Positions 30,391 through 42,493 of a stretch of 64,000 bases of DNA are shown here, in pieces. A model generated the notes under the pieces. It was not told where the DNA came from and did not search any database. It saw only the letters and a program-made list of their open reading frames with translations. Made by a program: the position numbers and the translations under genes. Every line of letters begins with the position of its first letter. The stretch's first letter is position 1. The stretch is from Skermanella pratensis (lineage in GTDB: Bacteria > Pseudomonadota > Alphaproteobacteria > Azospirillales > Azospirillaceae). The DNA is taken from NCBI RefSeq assembly GCF_008843145.1, contig NZ_CP030265.1:2714001-2778000 (forward strand). Direction: 5' to 3'.

Positions 30391-30654
30391 ATGATGAGTA
30401 TACAGAAGTTCGGCCGGAGCTTGCGTCGCGCGCTTCGTCATTTGCAATTTGCGGGGCAGGGTGCGAGCACGAGAACCAGATTGGCCGAAGCGGGGATTCT
30501 GCTGAGCGATGCGGCGGAGGAGATCGACCTTGCTCTCATGGACATGGAAACCGCGAACAGCAACGAATTAGATCGCGCCGACCTGCGCGAGGCCAATGCG
30601 CAGATCCATGAAGCGATCCACCTGATCGGCGGCGTCTATCGCAGGATCGGATAG
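30391..30654 (+). CDS. small helical protein of unknown function, likely RpoN-controlled
   Basis: An 87-residue protein with no recognised family. The N-terminus is basic (KFGRSLRRALRHLQF); the rest is an acidic amphipathic helix set (ILLSDAAEEIDLALMDMETANSNELDRADLREANAQIHEAI). There are no Cys, membrane segments or signal peptide. The ATG at 30391 is followed by a second ATG with better spacing from AGGAGGG. It has its own sigma-54 promoter and is followed by an inverted repeat, so it looks like a single-gene transcription unit. Confidence 0.65.
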   Translation: MMSIQKFGRSLRRALRHLQFAGQGASTRTRLAEAGILLSDAAEEIDLALMDMETANSNELDRADLREANAQIHEAIHLIGGVYRRIG

Positions 30655-30691
30655 GCGCGAAGGAAAGGCCGCGCGCTCGCCTGCCAGGAGT

Positions 30692-30721
30692 GCCTGACAA
30701 GCGGTATGCCACTTGTCAGGC
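30692..30721 (+). promoter_or_regulatory. 10-bp inverted repeat upstream of the orphan response regulator
   Basis: GCCTGACAAG (30692-30701) and CTTGTCAGGC (30712-30721) are perfect complements over a 10-base loop. No U-run follows, so it is either a dimer operator for the regulator at 30789 or a hairpin ending the small-gene mRNA. CTCGCCTG (about 30676-30683) could instead pair with CAGGCGAG (30717-30724), giving two mutually exclusive stems. Confidence 0.55.
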
Positions 30722-30788
30722 GAGGGTGCCCGGATTATCAATACCGCGGGCAGGACGCCCGTACCGGGGCTGACCAGAGACGAGCGAC

Positions 30789-31508
30789 ATGGATCGGGGC
30801 ACTGAAACCGGTGCGTCCAGCCGGCACGTCATATTGCTGGTGGAAGGGGATGCGTCCGAACGCGCCGCGACGGCCGCGCTTCTGAGGCAGGATGGCCACC
30901 ATATCGTAGAAGCAGCCAGCTTGAGGGAAATGGACCGGGCCTTCGCGGAACGGCATTTCGACATGCTGCTCATGGATCTGACGTTGCCTGACGGCATTGC
31001 GTTCACCCGTCTCGGGCAACTTCGCCGCGACGAATCCCTCGGCATCATCGTCGTCACCGCTCGGACGGAGGAAGTCGACCGCCTGGTCAGCCTGGAACTG
31101 GGGGCCGACGACTTCCTGGTGAAACCCCTCAATCAGCGGGAGTTGGCGTTGCGCGTCCGGAACCTGCTGCGCCGCCTGCGGGTAGGACGGTCGGGCCGCG
31201 GATCGACCTGCCATTTCGACGGGTGGACGCTGGATCTGGCGCGTCGCCATCTGCAGGATCCGGCTGGGCGCAATGTCCGGCTGACCCGCAGCGAGTTCGA
31301 CCTGCTCGCGGCGCTGTCGTCCAACCCCGGCAGCATCCTCGACCGCGACCGCCTGACTGCTGCCGTGAGCAGGCGGCCGGGCTCGCCGGACGATCGCACG
31401 ATCGACGTTCTGATCGGGCGCCTGCGGCGCAAGATCGAAATCGATCCGCAGGATCCGAGGCTGATCCTGACAATCCACGGTCAGGGATACTGCTTCGCGG
31501 CGGTTTGA
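30789..31508 (+). CDS. orphan OmpR/PhoB-type response regulator
   Basis: A 239-residue two-domain regulator. The receiver (about 12-125) has phospho-acceptor Asp63 (MDLTLPDG), Thr90 and Lys112 (VKPL). The acidic pocket reads EGD (19-21) rather than the usual DD or ED pair. The C-terminal winged helix (about 140-239) has RLTRSEFDLLAAL and the DNA-recognition helix RTIDVLIGRLRRKIE. No sensor kinase is adjacent. A 10-bp inverted repeat upstream may be its own operator. The receiver is broadly intact, so phosphorylation is plausible despite the altered pocket. Confidence 0.88.
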   Translation: MDRGTETGASSRHVILLVEGDASERAATAALLRQDGHHIVEAASLREMDRAFAERHFDMLLMDLTLPDGIAFTRLGQLRRDESLGIIVVTARTEEVDRLVSLELGADDFLVKPLNQRELALRVRNLLRRLRVGRSGRGSTCHFDGWTLDLARRHLQDPAGRNVRLTRSEFDLLAALSSNPGSILDRDRLTAAVSRRPGSPDDRTIDVLIGRLRRKIEIDPQDPRLILTIHGQGYCFAAV

Positions 31509-31734
31509 TGCCCGATCTTCAGTCCTCCGGAAGATTATGAAGTAAAATCCTAGAAATTCGATAGTATTCTATTTTCTAATCTGCCGAAACCGTAATGTTT
31601 CATTCCTGAAATTTTCTGTTCAGCTTCATTCACAATATCAAATTAGTTTTTACTAGAGACATTCAAAGGCAAACTATAGTTTTCGAACCGAGAGACATTC
31701 CGAAAACCACCCGCCAATCAGCGAGGACACGCTT
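31509..31734 (+). promoter_or_regulatory. AT-rich control region upstream of the YfiR/TonB/MCP operon
   Basis: This 226-base gap is much more AT-rich than its surroundings and contains no gene. It includes CCTAGAAATT (31549-31558), shared with the 19.9-kb chemoreceptor control region, and two TTCATTC direct repeats near 31600-31630. It must carry the operon promoter, but I cannot place the boxes with confidence. Confidence 0.45.
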
Positions 31735-32259
31735 ATGAAGTGGAAGGCGCTTGTCCTGACGGTTCTGCTTTGCCTGCCCGCAGCCATGGCTCGCGCCGAC
31801 GTGGCGCTGGACGATGTGCAGGTCATCGCCAAGTCGTTGGGCTTCCTGACTGCCAAGCCGGCTACTCCCGCCAAGATGGCAATCGTCTTCGCGCCGGAGA
31901 TCGAAGCTTCCAAGGCGGAGGCGGACCGGTTGGCCGCCATGCTGGGCGGTGGTTTCAAGGAGGGTCCGCTCACCCTCGAGCCGCTGCTGGTGCCGGTCTC
32001 CCAGCTGGACAAGCTCGAGGGGGCCGGCGTCGTCTTCGTGACCACAGGCTTGGCGGCACACCATGGCGCCATCTTCGACTCGGCCAAGGCGAAACGTCTC
32101 CTCACCGTCTCGACCGATTCCAGCTGCGTTCGCGCGGGCCGCTGCGTCATGTCGGTCGCCAGCCAGCCAGCCGTCGAGATCCTGGTGAACAAGCAGGCCG
32201 CCGATCAATCCCAGGTCGCCTTCAGGGCGGCCTTCCGCATGCTCATCATCGAAATCTGA
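31735..32259 (+). CDS. YfiR-like periplasmic protein
   Basis: A 174-residue exported protein with a signal peptide ending near MARA (residue 20). The C-terminal half (RLLTVSTDSSCVRAGRCVMSVAS...VEILVNKQAADQS...FRAAFRMLIIEI) matches the YfiR/DUF4154 pattern. YfiR in Pseudomonas is a periplasmic repressor of an inner-membrane signalling protein and responds to redox. Two Cys (SSC and GRC) could form a disulfide. It is the first gene of an operon with a TonB receptor and a chemoreceptor, so it may relay an outer-membrane or periplasmic signal. The family call is by pattern only. Confidence 0.65.
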   Translation: MKWKALVLTVLLCLPAAMARADVALDDVQVIAKSLGFLTAKPATPAKMAIVFAPEIEASKAEADRLAAMLGGGFKEGPLTLEPLLVPVSQLDKLEGAGVVFVTTGLAAHHGAIFDSAKAKRLLTVSTDSSCVRAGRCVMSVASQPAVEILVNKQAADQSQVAFRAAFRMLIIEI

Positions 32260-32297
32260 TGCCGTTCCCGCCTAGCGTGACGCTCCGAGGATCCGCC

Positions 32298-34352
32298 ATG
32301 AAGACCCTGTTTCCGCTCGCATCCATCGGCATCGCGCTCGCCCTGACCGCAGCCGGACCGGCGCATGCCCAAACGATCAACTACGGAGACCTGGAGGCGC
32401 TGTTCAAGGAACCGGTGACCACCAGCGCCACCGGCAAGCCGCAGCGGCAGACGGAAGTGCCGGTCACGATGGACATCATCAGCGCGGAGGATATCCGGCG
32501 GTCGGGTGCAAACGACATCCCGGAAGTGCTGCGCAGCGTCGCCGGCGTCGATGTCTGGCGGTGGAGCAACGGTTCCTCCGACGTGGGCGTGCGCGGATAC
32601 AACCAAGCCTATTCTCCGCGCCTGCTGGTGCTGGTGAACGGGCGGCAGGTCTATCTCGACCACTATGGCCTGACCACCTGGAGCGCCATCCCGGTCGAAC
32701 TGTCGGAGATCCGCCAGATCGAGGTGGTGAAGGGGCCGAACTCCGCCCTGTTCGGCTTCAACGCCGTCGCCGGCGTCATCAATATCATTACCTTCTCGCC
32801 GCTCTACGACGACGTCAACACGGCGACGCTACGCGGCGGCACCCAGAAATACCGTCAGGCATCCCTGGTCAACACCCTGAAGATCGGCGACCGGGCCGGT
32901 TTGCGCATCTCGGCGGGCGCCTCCAACGCCGATGAGTTCGACACTCCCGCGACTCCGCTCCAGGACAGCCTGCGCCGCAATCCGGAGCGCCGGTCGCTCA
33001 GCATCGACGGACTGTTCCAGGTCTTGGACGACACCCAATGGGGTGTCGAGCTGACCCGCAGCCATGTCCAGCAGTCGGAGATGGTCCCGATCTACACGCC
33101 GATCGCGGCGAAGATCGACACGTACTCGGCGCGGACGACGCTTACCGGCGAAGGGGCCCTCGGGCTTTGGGAAGCCTCGATCTACCGCAACTGGCTCGAA
33201 GCGAAGCTCGACTCCGGCAACGTGCTGCCGACGCTGCCGATATCGAACAACGTCACCGTCGCCAAGCTGCAGGACCTCTTCAAGGTCGGGACCGATCATA
33301 CCTTCCGGGTGTCCGGCGAATACCGGCACAACGCCATGGAAACGGTGCCCTACAAGGAAGCGACGGTTTCCTACGATGTCTACGCCGCCGGGGGCATGTG
33401 GGATTGGGCGGTAACCGATTCGATCTCGCTGACCAACGCGGTCCGGGTCGATCACCTGCGCCTGGACCGGAGCGGACCCGTGACCTTGAGGAACGCTCCC
33501 GGCGCCGTCGGCCCCTTTACCAATGACGACTATGACAAGGCCCTGACGGAATACAGCTTCAACAGCAGCCTCGCCTGGAGGCCGACGCGGCTGGACACTT
33601 TCCGGGTGATGGCATCGCGGGGCGTCCAGCTTCCCTCGATGATCGGCCTTGGGTATCACGACGGCTATCCGGTTCCGTTCGGTCCGATCCCGACGTCGCG
33701 CGTTTCAGGAAGTCCAGACATCGACCCGATGGCCGTGATGAACTACGAAGTCGGGTATGACCGCCGAATTCCCCAGATCGACAGTTTGGCACGCTTCAGC
33801 CTGTACCGGCAGACCTCCAAGAACCTGATCGGCGACGCCGACGCGACGCGCATCACCAACATCTCCCCGGCGGGATACGACTTCCTGTTCCGCAATGTCG
33901 GCAGTTCGAACGCGACCGGAGCGGAGATCGGCATCGACGGGCGCATCGGGTCGGGCTGGAAATGGGGGCTGAACTACTCGTTCGAGATCGTGGACGACGA
34001 CCTGATCGCGGCCTACGACGACGGGAGGGTCAGCGCCATCGCCTACGAGGAAACCACTCCCCGCCACAAGGTCAACGGCCGTCTCGGCTACACCTGGCGC
34101 GGTTTGGAGCTCGACCTCTCGGCCCACTACGTTTCCGGAACGCGCGTGCCCCTGATCCAGGTCGGCAGCAGCGACACCCGGCTGATCGACGTCGAGGATC
34201 GCGTCACGCTGAATGGTCGCATCGGCTACCATCTCAATGACACGATCACCGTGGCGGTCGAGGGATTGTCGTTCAACCAGACGACCCACCGGGAGACCTC
34301 GCTGCCCGAGGTCGAACGAAGGCTCTACTTCTCGGTGCGGGCCGACTACTGA
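32298..34352 (+). CDS. TonB-dependent outer-membrane receptor
   Basis: A 684-residue outer-membrane protein. The signal peptide ends near GPAHAQ (residue 25). The plug domain follows, with VPVTMDIISAEDIRRSGANDIPEVLRSVAGVDV, RLLVLVNGRQVY and IEVVKGPNSALFGFNAVAGVINIIT, all typical of plug segments. The beta-barrel occupies the rest and ends in an aromatic-rich strand (RRLYFSVRADY). GAGG precedes the ATG. The ligand cannot be told from sequence. Its partners are a YfiR-like protein and an MCP rather than a sigma/anti-sigma pair. Confidence 0.92.
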   Translation: MKTLFPLASIGIALALTAAGPAHAQTINYGDLEALFKEPVTTSATGKPQRQTEVPVTMDIISAEDIRRSGANDIPEVLRSVAGVDVWRWSNGSSDVGVRGYNQAYSPRLLVLVNGRQVYLDHYGLTTWSAIPVELSEIRQIEVVKGPNSALFGFNAVAGVINIITFSPLYDDVNTATLRGGTQKYRQASLVNTLKIGDRAGLRISAGASNADEFDTPATPLQDSLRRNPERRSLSIDGLFQVLDDTQWGVELTRSHVQQSEMVPIYTPIAAKIDTYSARTTLTGEGALGLWEASIYRNWLEAKLDSGNVLPTLPISNNVTVAKLQDLFKVGTDHTFRVSGEYRHNAMETVPYKEATVSYDVYAAGGMWDWAVTDSISLTNAVRVDHLRLDRSGPVTLRNAPGAVGPFTNDDYDKALTEYSFNSSLAWRPTRLDTFRVMASRGVQLPSMIGLGYHDGYPVPFGPIPTSRVSGSPDIDPMAVMNYEVGYDRRIPQIDSLARFSLYRQTSKNLIGDADATRITNISPAGYDFLFRNVGSSNATGAEIGIDGRIGSGWKWGLNYSFEIVDDDLIAAYDDGRVSAIAYEETTPRHKVNGRLGYTWRGLELDLSAHYVSGTRVPLIQVGSSDTRLIDVEDRVTLNGRIGYHLNDTITVAVEGLSFNQTTHRETSLPEVERRLYFSVRADY

Positions 34353-34388
34353 GGTCCCGCATCGGAAACCCTGTCCGGAGTATCCACC

Positions 34389-36113
34389 ATGGCGAAGCGC
34401 CCGACGCTGTCAAACCTGCCGTTCTTCTTCAAGTTCGCCCTCGCGCCGGGCTTGGCGGTCTGCCTGATGATGGTCGTCGCCACGGTGGGCTATATGGGGC
34501 TCGGCAGGCTCGTCGGGGATCTCAGGACGATGGTCGAGGCGAACCTGCGGGGCGGCATCGACCTGGCCACGGTCAGCGGCCGGATCGACAGGGTGAACGG
34601 ACAACTCTACCAGACGGTGGTCGCCAAGGTCGCCCAGGGCAACGATGCCCATGTGCCGGAGCGGCTGACGGCGATCCGCAGCGAACTGGATTCGATCATC
34701 CGCGATCTCGCAATCTGGCGCGACCGGTATGCCCAGTCGCAGGAACGCGAAAAGCTGGACGAGGCGGTCGAGGGGCTCGGCACCTACCGGGAGATGATCG
34801 ACGTCGTCGAGTCGATGCTTGAATTCGATTTCCGCGGGATGGTCAAGCTGATCGGGCCGCTGGAGGAGAACTATAAGAAGCTCAATGCGCTGATCGCCGG
34901 CATCATCGATTCCGGAGTGGAGAGCGCCAGGGTGCAGGCCGACCGGTCCGCGACCGCGGCTGACCTGATGAGGCTGGTGTTCCTGGGATCCACCCTGCTC
35001 GCCGCCGTGGCGGTCGCCGGCTTCTCCTGGGGCATCGGCCGGGCGACAACCGGCTCCATCGAGCGGATCGCCGCGGTGACCCGGAAGCTCGCCGACGGCG
35101 AGCGGGAGGTGGATATCGCCGCGCTCTCCCGGAGCGACGAACTGGGGGCCATCGTGGATTCCCTGGCGGTGTTCCGCGACAACGGCATCAAGCTGGACCA
35201 GTCCTGGGAAGAGCAGAAGAACGAGCACGAGCAGCGTGAGCGGCGCGCCCAGGCCATGGAACAGCTCGTCCTGGCGCTCGACGACGAGATTTCCCGGACG
35301 CTTGACCAGGTATCGTCCGCGACCGTCACCCTGGAGAAGGCCGCCGGGTCGCTCTCGGCGGTCGCCCAGCAGACGGAGCATCAGGCCGACTCCGTCGCCG
35401 GCGCCGCGGCCCAGGCTTCCGCCAACGTCGATACCGTGGCGGCCACTGCGGAGCGCCTGTCGATGGCCATCGTGGAGATCGACCGCCAGGTGGGCGAGTC
35501 GACGCGGGTGTCCGGTCAGGCCGTCACGTCGGCCCAGCGGGCAAATGATCTGGTGACGGGGATGGACGACACGACGCGGAAGATCGGCGAGGTGGTGAAG
35601 TTGATCACCAGCATCGCGGTCAAGACGAACCTCCTGGCCCTGAACGCGACGATCGAGGCCGCGCGGGCAGGGGACGCAGGGAAGGGCTTCGCGGTGGTCG
35701 CCCACGAGGTCAAGGATCTGGCGAACCAGACGGCCCATGCCACGGGCGAGATCACGGCCCAGATCGCCGCCGTGCAGGACGCGACCCGCCTGGGGGCGGA
35801 GGCGATCCGCGAGATCACGTCGATCATCGGCCGGATGAACGAGATCGGCGGCATCATCGCCGGCGCCGTCCGGGACCAGAGCGGCGCCACCCACGAAATC
35901 GTCGACAGCGCGCTTCAGGCGGCCGACGGCACCCGCACGGTGTCCCGCAGCATCGAAGGCGTCAGGGACGGTGCCGGCGAGACCGGCAAGGCCGCGGAGG
36001 ACGTCAACGGCGCGGTCGGCACGCTGTCCAGCCAGGCCAGCGACCTGCGCACCATGATCGACCGGTTCCTGGCCGACATCCGCTCGGTCAACGCATCGCG
36101 GAGGGGCGAATGA
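34389..36113 (+). CDS. methyl-accepting chemotaxis protein of the TonB-receptor operon
   Basis: A 574-residue transmembrane chemoreceptor. TM1 is at about residues 15-38. The periplasmic four-helix-like sensor extends to about 195, TM2 is at about 198-218, followed by HAMP and the signalling coil. The tip is [22 protein letters not shown], with Lys in place of the usual Gln at its first position. It starts 36 bases after the TonB receptor in the same direction, so the receptor and chemoreceptor are probably one transcript. This suggests chemotaxis towards a ligand bound or imported by the receptor. Confidence 0.9.
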   Translation: MAKRPTLSNLPFFFKFALAPGLAVCLMMVVATVGYMGLGRLVGDLRTMVEANLRGGIDLATVSGRIDRVNGQLYQTVVAKVAQGNDAHVPERLTAIRSELDSIIRDLAIWRDRYAQSQEREKLDEAVEGLGTYREMIDVVESMLEFDFRGMVKLIGPLEENYKKLNALIAGIIDSGVESARVQADRSATAADLMRLVFLGSTLLAAVAVAGFSWGIGRATTGSIERIAAVTRKLADGEREVDIAALSRSDELGAIVDSLAVFRDNGIKLDQSWEEQKNEHEQRERRAQAMEQLVLALDDEISRTLDQVSSATVTLEKAAGSLSAVAQQTEHQADSVAGAAAQASANVDTVAATAERLSMAIVEIDRQVGESTRVSGQAVTSAQRANDLVTGMDDTTRKIGEVVKLITSIAVKTNLLALNATIEAARAGDAGKGFAVVAHEVKDLANQTAHATGEITAQIAAVQDATRLGAEAIREITSIIGRMNEIGGIIAGAVRDQSGATHEIVDSALQAADGTRTVSRSIEGVRDGAGETGKAAEDVNGAVGTLSSQASDLRTMIDRFLADIRSVNASRRGE

Positions 36114-36145
36114 CGCCGCGCACGGGCTTTTCGGGCGACATCCGT

Positions 36146-36173
36146 TTGACTTTCGGCTCCCGGTCCGTATAGT
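36146..36173 (+). promoter_or_regulatory. sigma-70 type promoter of rpsD
   Basis: TTGACT (36146-36151) and TATAGT (36168-36173) each match the housekeeping consensus at five of six positions, with a 16-base spacer. Transcription would start near 36180, giving an rpsD leader of about 120 bases. Confidence 0.75.
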
Positions 36174-36301
36174 GCGGCGCTTCCTCCCAAGAAGGCGGGC
36201 GTGCATGTGGTAACGCCCCGTCCGCGGTCGATCAAGTCCGACAGGACCTTCTGACCGGCAGGACCTATCGGGACAACAAACAGCGTCGAAAGCGATAGCG
36301 T

Positions 36302-36916
36302 ATGAGCAAGCGTCAAGAATCCAAGTACAAGATCGACCGCCGTCTGGGCGTCAACCTCTGGGGTCGCCCGAAGAGCCCGATCAACCGCCGTGAATACGGT
36401 CCCGGCCAGCATGGCCAGCGTCGCAAGAAGCCGTCCGACTTCGGCCTGCAGCTGATGGCCAAGCAGAAGCTGAAGGGCTACTACGCCAACATCGGCGAGA
36501 AGCAGTTCCGCCGTCTCTATGCCGAGGCCGTCCGTCGCCGCGGCGACACCGGCGAGAACCTGATCCAGTTGCTGGAGCGCCGGCTCGACGCCGTCGTCTA
36601 CCGCATGAAGTTCGTCCCGACCCCGTTCGCCGCGCGCCAGTTCGTGAACCATGGCCATGTCCGCGTCAACGGCAAGCGGGTCAACATTCCGTCCTACCAG
36701 GTCAAGGACGGCGACGTGATCGAGGTCAAGCAGAAGTCGAAGCAGATGGCGCTGGTCATGGAAGCGATCGCTTCCGGTGAGCGCGACATCCCCGACTACC
36801 TGGACGTCGACACCTCGGCCCTCAAGGGCACTTTCGTGCGCGCCCCGGCCTTCGCCGACGTGCCGTACCCGGTCCAGATGGAACCGAACCTGGTGGTCGA
36901 GTACTACAGCCGCTGA
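36302..36916 (+). CDS. rpsD: 30S ribosomal protein S4
   Basis: A 204-residue primary 16S rRNA-binding protein of the small subunit. [20 protein letters not shown] at the N-terminus and the S4 RNA-binding domain ([40 protein letters not shown]) are unmistakable. It stands alone with its own promoter and terminator, as in other Rhodospirillales, rather than in the alpha operon. S4 can autoregulate through its leader in E. coli; whether the leader here does so is unknown. Confidence 0.98.
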   Translation: MSKRQESKYKIDRRLGVNLWGRPKSPINRREYGPGQHGQRRKKPSDFGLQLMAKQKLKGYYANIGEKQFRRLYAEAVRRRGDTGENLIQLLERRLDAVVYRMKFVPTPFAARQFVNHGHVRVNGKRVNIPSYQVKDGDVIEVKQKSKQMALVMEAIASGERDIPDYLDVDTSALKGTFVRAPAFADVPYPVQMEPNLVVEYYSR

Positions 36917-36938
36917 TCTTGGCGGCTTGAAAACGCGA

Positions 36939-36970
36939 GGGGCGCCGGCTCAAACCGGCGCCCCTTTTTT
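36939..36970 (+). terminator. intrinsic terminator of rpsD
   Basis: GGGGCGCCGG (36939-36948), loop CTCAAA, and CCGGCGCCCC (36955-36964) form a perfect 10-bp stem followed by six T. It lies between convergent rpsD and rarD, and its weaker T content on the other strand may let it serve both. Confidence 0.96.
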
Positions 36971-36996
36971 CATGCCCGCCTCGCAAGGAGGAAGAC

Positions 36997-37941
36997 TTAT
37001 CTCCGCGCCCGGTGCGTCAGGAAGGCGTCGGTGCTGTAGATCGCCAGCGCCACCCAGATCAGCCCGAAAGCGATGGCATGGGCCGGAGTGAAGGCTTCTC
37101 CGAACAAAAGCACGCCGATCGCCAGTTGAAGCGTCGGCGAGATGTACTGCATCAGCCCCATGGTCGACAGCTTCAGGCGCTGGGCGCCGAAGTTGAAGAA
37201 GATCAGCGGCAGCGCCGTGACGATGCCGGAGACCGCCAGCAGCGCCGCCAGTCCGGGATTGTCCAGGGTGAAGGTTCCCGTGCCCGCAGCGCCGATCCAT
37301 ATCAGATAGATCGCCGCGAACGGCGTCAGCATCGCCGTCTCGATCAGCAATCCCACGAGCGGATCGATGCCCGCCTTCTTGCGGATCAGGGCATAGAAGC
37401 CGAAGGTGGTCGCCAGGGTCAGCGAAACCCAGGGCAATTCGCCCAGGCTGATCACGAGGCTGGTGACACCGATCGCTGCCAGCGCCACCGAAAGCGTCTG
37501 CTTGACGTTCAGCCGCTCGCCGAGGAACAGCACCCCGAGCACGACATTGACCAGCGGGTTGATGTAATAGCCCAGGCTGGTCTGGACGATATGGTCGGTG
37601 TTGACCGCCCAGATGAACAGCAGCCAGTTCGTCGTGACAAGGCAGGTGGTCAGGGCGAAGACACCGACACGCCGGGCGCTGGACAGGGCGGTCACGACGT
37701 CGCGCGGGTCGCGCATCACCAGCACCAGGGCGATCATCAGCAGCAGCGACCAGACCACGCGGTGCGACAGGATCTCTACCGGAGTGGCCGGCTGGAGCGC
37801 CTTGAAGAAAATGGGGGCGACGCCCCAGACCAGGAAGGCGCCGAGCGCGTACAGGATGCCGGAAACGGCGGGATCGACGGGAGCGCGCGCGTCACGGGCC
37901 ACGCGAGGGCTTCCGGGTGTGGTGAGGGGCGAATCGGACAT
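36997..37941 (-). CDS. rarD: RarD, EamA/DMT-family permease
   Basis: A 314-residue inner-membrane protein with about ten hydrophobic helices in two EamA repeats. Residues 30-60 (LYALGAFLVWGVAPIFFKAL), EILSHRVVWSLLL and TNWLLFIWAVNTDHIVQTSLGYYINPL are specific RarD signatures. The transported compound is not established for the family, though RarD has been linked to chloramphenicol sensitivity. It is convergent with rpsD. Confidence 0.92.
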   Translation of the reverse strand: MSDSPLTTPGSPRVARDARAPVDPAVSGILYALGAFLVWGVAPIFFKALQPATPVEILSHRVVWSLLLMIALVLVMRDPRDVVTALSSARRVGVFALTTCLVTTNWLLFIWAVNTDHIVQTSLGYYINPLVNVVLGVLFLGERLNVKQTLSVALAAIGVTSLVISLGELPWVSLTLATTFGFYALIRKKAGIDPLVGLLIETAMLTPFAAIYLIWIGAAGTGTFTLDNPGLAALLAVSGIVTALPLIFFNFGAQRLKLSTMGLMQYISPTLQLAIGVLLFGEAFTPAHAIAFGLIWVALAIYSTDAFLTHRARR

Positions 37942-38029
37942 GATCGCTGCTTAACACGCCAGCGGACCAACCGGTGCATCCGACGCCCTGCATCGCCGGC
38001 ATGACTGACCTGCGACAGGTCGGAACGGG

Positions 38030-39397
38030 TCAGGCGCTACGCAGTTTCTGCAGGAAGCTGTCCACGGTCGAGCGGAGATCCCTGGCCTTGTCGTTCACCG
38101 AACGGGCCGACGACATGACCTGGTCGGCCGTCCGGCCGGAATTCTCGGTAGCGGAGGCAACCCGCTCGATATCGCTGTAGACCCGCCGCGTTCCATCGGA
38201 AGCGGTATCCACGTTGTGGGCGATCGTCCGGGCTGCGGTGCTCTGGCGCTCGACGGCCGACGCGATGTCGGTGACGATGCCGCCGATCTGCTCGATGGTC
38301 TGCGCGACGCTGGTCATGGTCGCGACCGCCCTGCCGGTGACTTCCTGGATCTGATGGATCTTCTGGGTCACTTCCTCGGTCGCGCGTCCGGCCTGTCCGG
38401 CCAGGTTCTTCACCTCGCTCGCGACGACGGCGAAGCCCTTCCCCGCCATGCCGGCCCGGGCGGATTCGATGGTGGCGTTGAGCGCCAGCAGATTGGTCTG
38501 GGCCGCGATCTCGCCGATCATGCCGACCACTTGGCCAATCTCCCGGACGGTATCGTTCAGCCCCGTCACCACCTCGTTGGTCGCGGCGACCTGATCCATC
38601 CCGGTGCGGGCGATGCTGGTGGCCTGACCGGTCTGACGCTCGATGTCGGCGATGCTGTCCGACAAGGCATTCGCGGCAGAGGCCAGGCTTTCGACGCTGG
38701 CGGACGAGGTCTTCGAGGTCGACGCGATGGCGGACGAACGCTGGCGGGCGTCATCGCAGGAACTCAGCATGAGCTGCGCGTTGGACTGGAGCGCGGTGGC
38801 CGCCCCCGACAGTGTCTCGACGACCTGGCCGATGCTCTCGTCGAGGTGGCCGGCAAGGTCACCCAGCACGCGCCTGCGCTCCGCCTCCGACTGCTGCTTG
38901 AGCGCGGCCTGTTCGGCCTCCAGACGGAGCTTCTCGACGGTGTTCTGCTTGAGAACCAGAACGGCGCGCGCCATGACCCCGATCTCGTCCTGCTGGGCGG
39001 CATAGGGGATCGCGACCGTGGACTGCCCGCCGGCGAGCTGGTCGATGGCGCCGGTCAGCCGCACCAGCGGATTGACGACCCGGCTGCGCGTGAACCACAG
39101 GAAGAACAGGCCGACCGATATCAGGGTGCTGATGGTCGCGACGCTGCCCCAAGTCACCAGGAAGGACATCAGGGAGACTGTGGAGGTCAGGCTCTCGGCG
39201 CCCGGGAGCCGGGCTTCGGCCACGAGCGCCGCCCAGTCCTGCGAGAATCGGCGAAGTCCCATGAGGACGAGAACCGACATGGAGGCGCCGACGACCCCGA
39301 TGCCGAGCAGGGCATAGGCGACGGCCGATCCCACGAACCGCAGCGTCAGGCGTCGAGCGAATCCGCCGGTGGCAGCCGTAGTCGAACCGCGTGCCAT
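38030..39397 (-). CDS. methyl-accepting chemotaxis protein with a short periplasmic loop
   Basis: A 455-residue chemoreceptor. TM1 is at about residues 25-48 and TM2 at about 80-102, leaving a periplasmic segment of only about 30 residues, too small for a standard sensor domain. HAMP ([18 protein letters not shown]) and the signalling coil with tip [22 protein letters not shown] follow. The short loop suggests it senses through the membrane or cytoplasmic region rather than a periplasmic ligand. It has no adjacent che genes. Confidence 0.9.
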   Translation of the reverse strand: MARGSTTAATGGFARRLTLRFVGSAVAYALLGIGVVGASMSVLVLMGLRRFSQDWAALVAEARLPGAESLTSTVSLMSFLVTWGSVATISTLISVGLFFLWFTRSRVVNPLVRLTGAIDQLAGGQSTVAIPYAAQQDEIGVMARAVLVLKQNTVEKLRLEAEQAALKQQSEAERRRVLGDLAGHLDESIGQVVETLSGAATALQSNAQLMLSSCDDARQRSSAIASTSKTSSASVESLASAANALSDSIADIERQTGQATSIARTGMDQVAATNEVVTGLNDTVREIGQVVGMIGEIAAQTNLLALNATIESARAGMAGKGFAVVASEVKNLAGQAGRATEEVTQKIHQIQEVTGRAVATMTSVAQTIEQIGGIVTDIASAVERQSTAARTIAHNVDTASDGTRRVYSDIERVASATENSGRTADQVMSSARSVNDKARDLRSTVDSFLQKLRSA

Positions 39398-39527
39398 GAC
39401 AAGGTCCTTTTCACTTCACTTCTTCTTCGGTCAGGACTTTCGCGTGCTAAGGATTACCGACCGCTTAACGAAGATATATGCAAAAAGGCGGCACTTGGCG
39501 GTTCGGGATCTGGGATGCGGAGATGAG

Positions 39528-39553
39528 AAAGGACCCCGCGAGCGGAGCCCTTT
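39528..39553 (-). terminator. probable terminator of grxD
   Basis: Read on the minus strand, GGGCTCCGC-TC-GCGGGGTCC folds into a stem of about eight pairs including two G-U, followed by TTTCTC. It lies about 30 bases past the grxD stop. The short U-run makes it weaker than the liv and rpsD terminators. Confidence 0.55.
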
Positions 39554-39582
39554 CCCTGAAGTCTCTGTCGGACGAAGAGCAA

Positions 39583-39921
<339 letters not shown>

Positions 39922-39987
39922 CTCTCGATATCCTCGTGAATTCGACCGTTCGGGGCGACGGCGGTGGGAACCGGTATTGGAACCTGT

Positions 39988-40227
39988 TCAGGCGTCTTTG
40001 GGAATGCTGGTCTGCAGGGCGAGGGCATGAAGCTCCCCGCCCATGCGGCCCTGCAGGGCGTCGTAAACCATTTTGTGCTGCTGGACGCGCGTCTTGCCCT
40101 TGAAAGCGGCGGATTCGACATAGGCGGCGTAATGATCGCCATCACCACGCAAATCCTCGATGCGAACCTCGGCATCGGGGATGCCTTCCCTGATCAAGCT
40201 CTCTATGAGAGCCGCGTCCATCGCCAT
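39988..40227 (-). CDS. BolA family protein
   Basis: A 79-residue protein of the BolA/IbaG class. DAEVRIEDLRGDGDHYAAYVESAAFKGKTRVQQHKMVYDAL contains the conserved FxGxxxxxxHxxV core with the His that ligates the shared Fe-S cluster with Grx4. GGAAGG lies 6 bases upstream of the start. It sits between purL and grxD, the usual order in this group. It is closer to IbaG/BolA2 than to E. coli BolA in length and sequence. Confidence 0.93.
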   Translation of the reverse strand: MAMDAALIESLIREGIPDAEVRIEDLRGDGDHYAAYVESAAFKGKTRVQQHKMVYDALQGRMGGELHALALQTSIPKDA

Positions 40228-40255
40228 TTTCAGCCTTCCCGCTCAGCTTGTGGGG

Positions 40256-42467
<2,212 letters not shown>

Positions 42468-42493
<26 letters not shown>

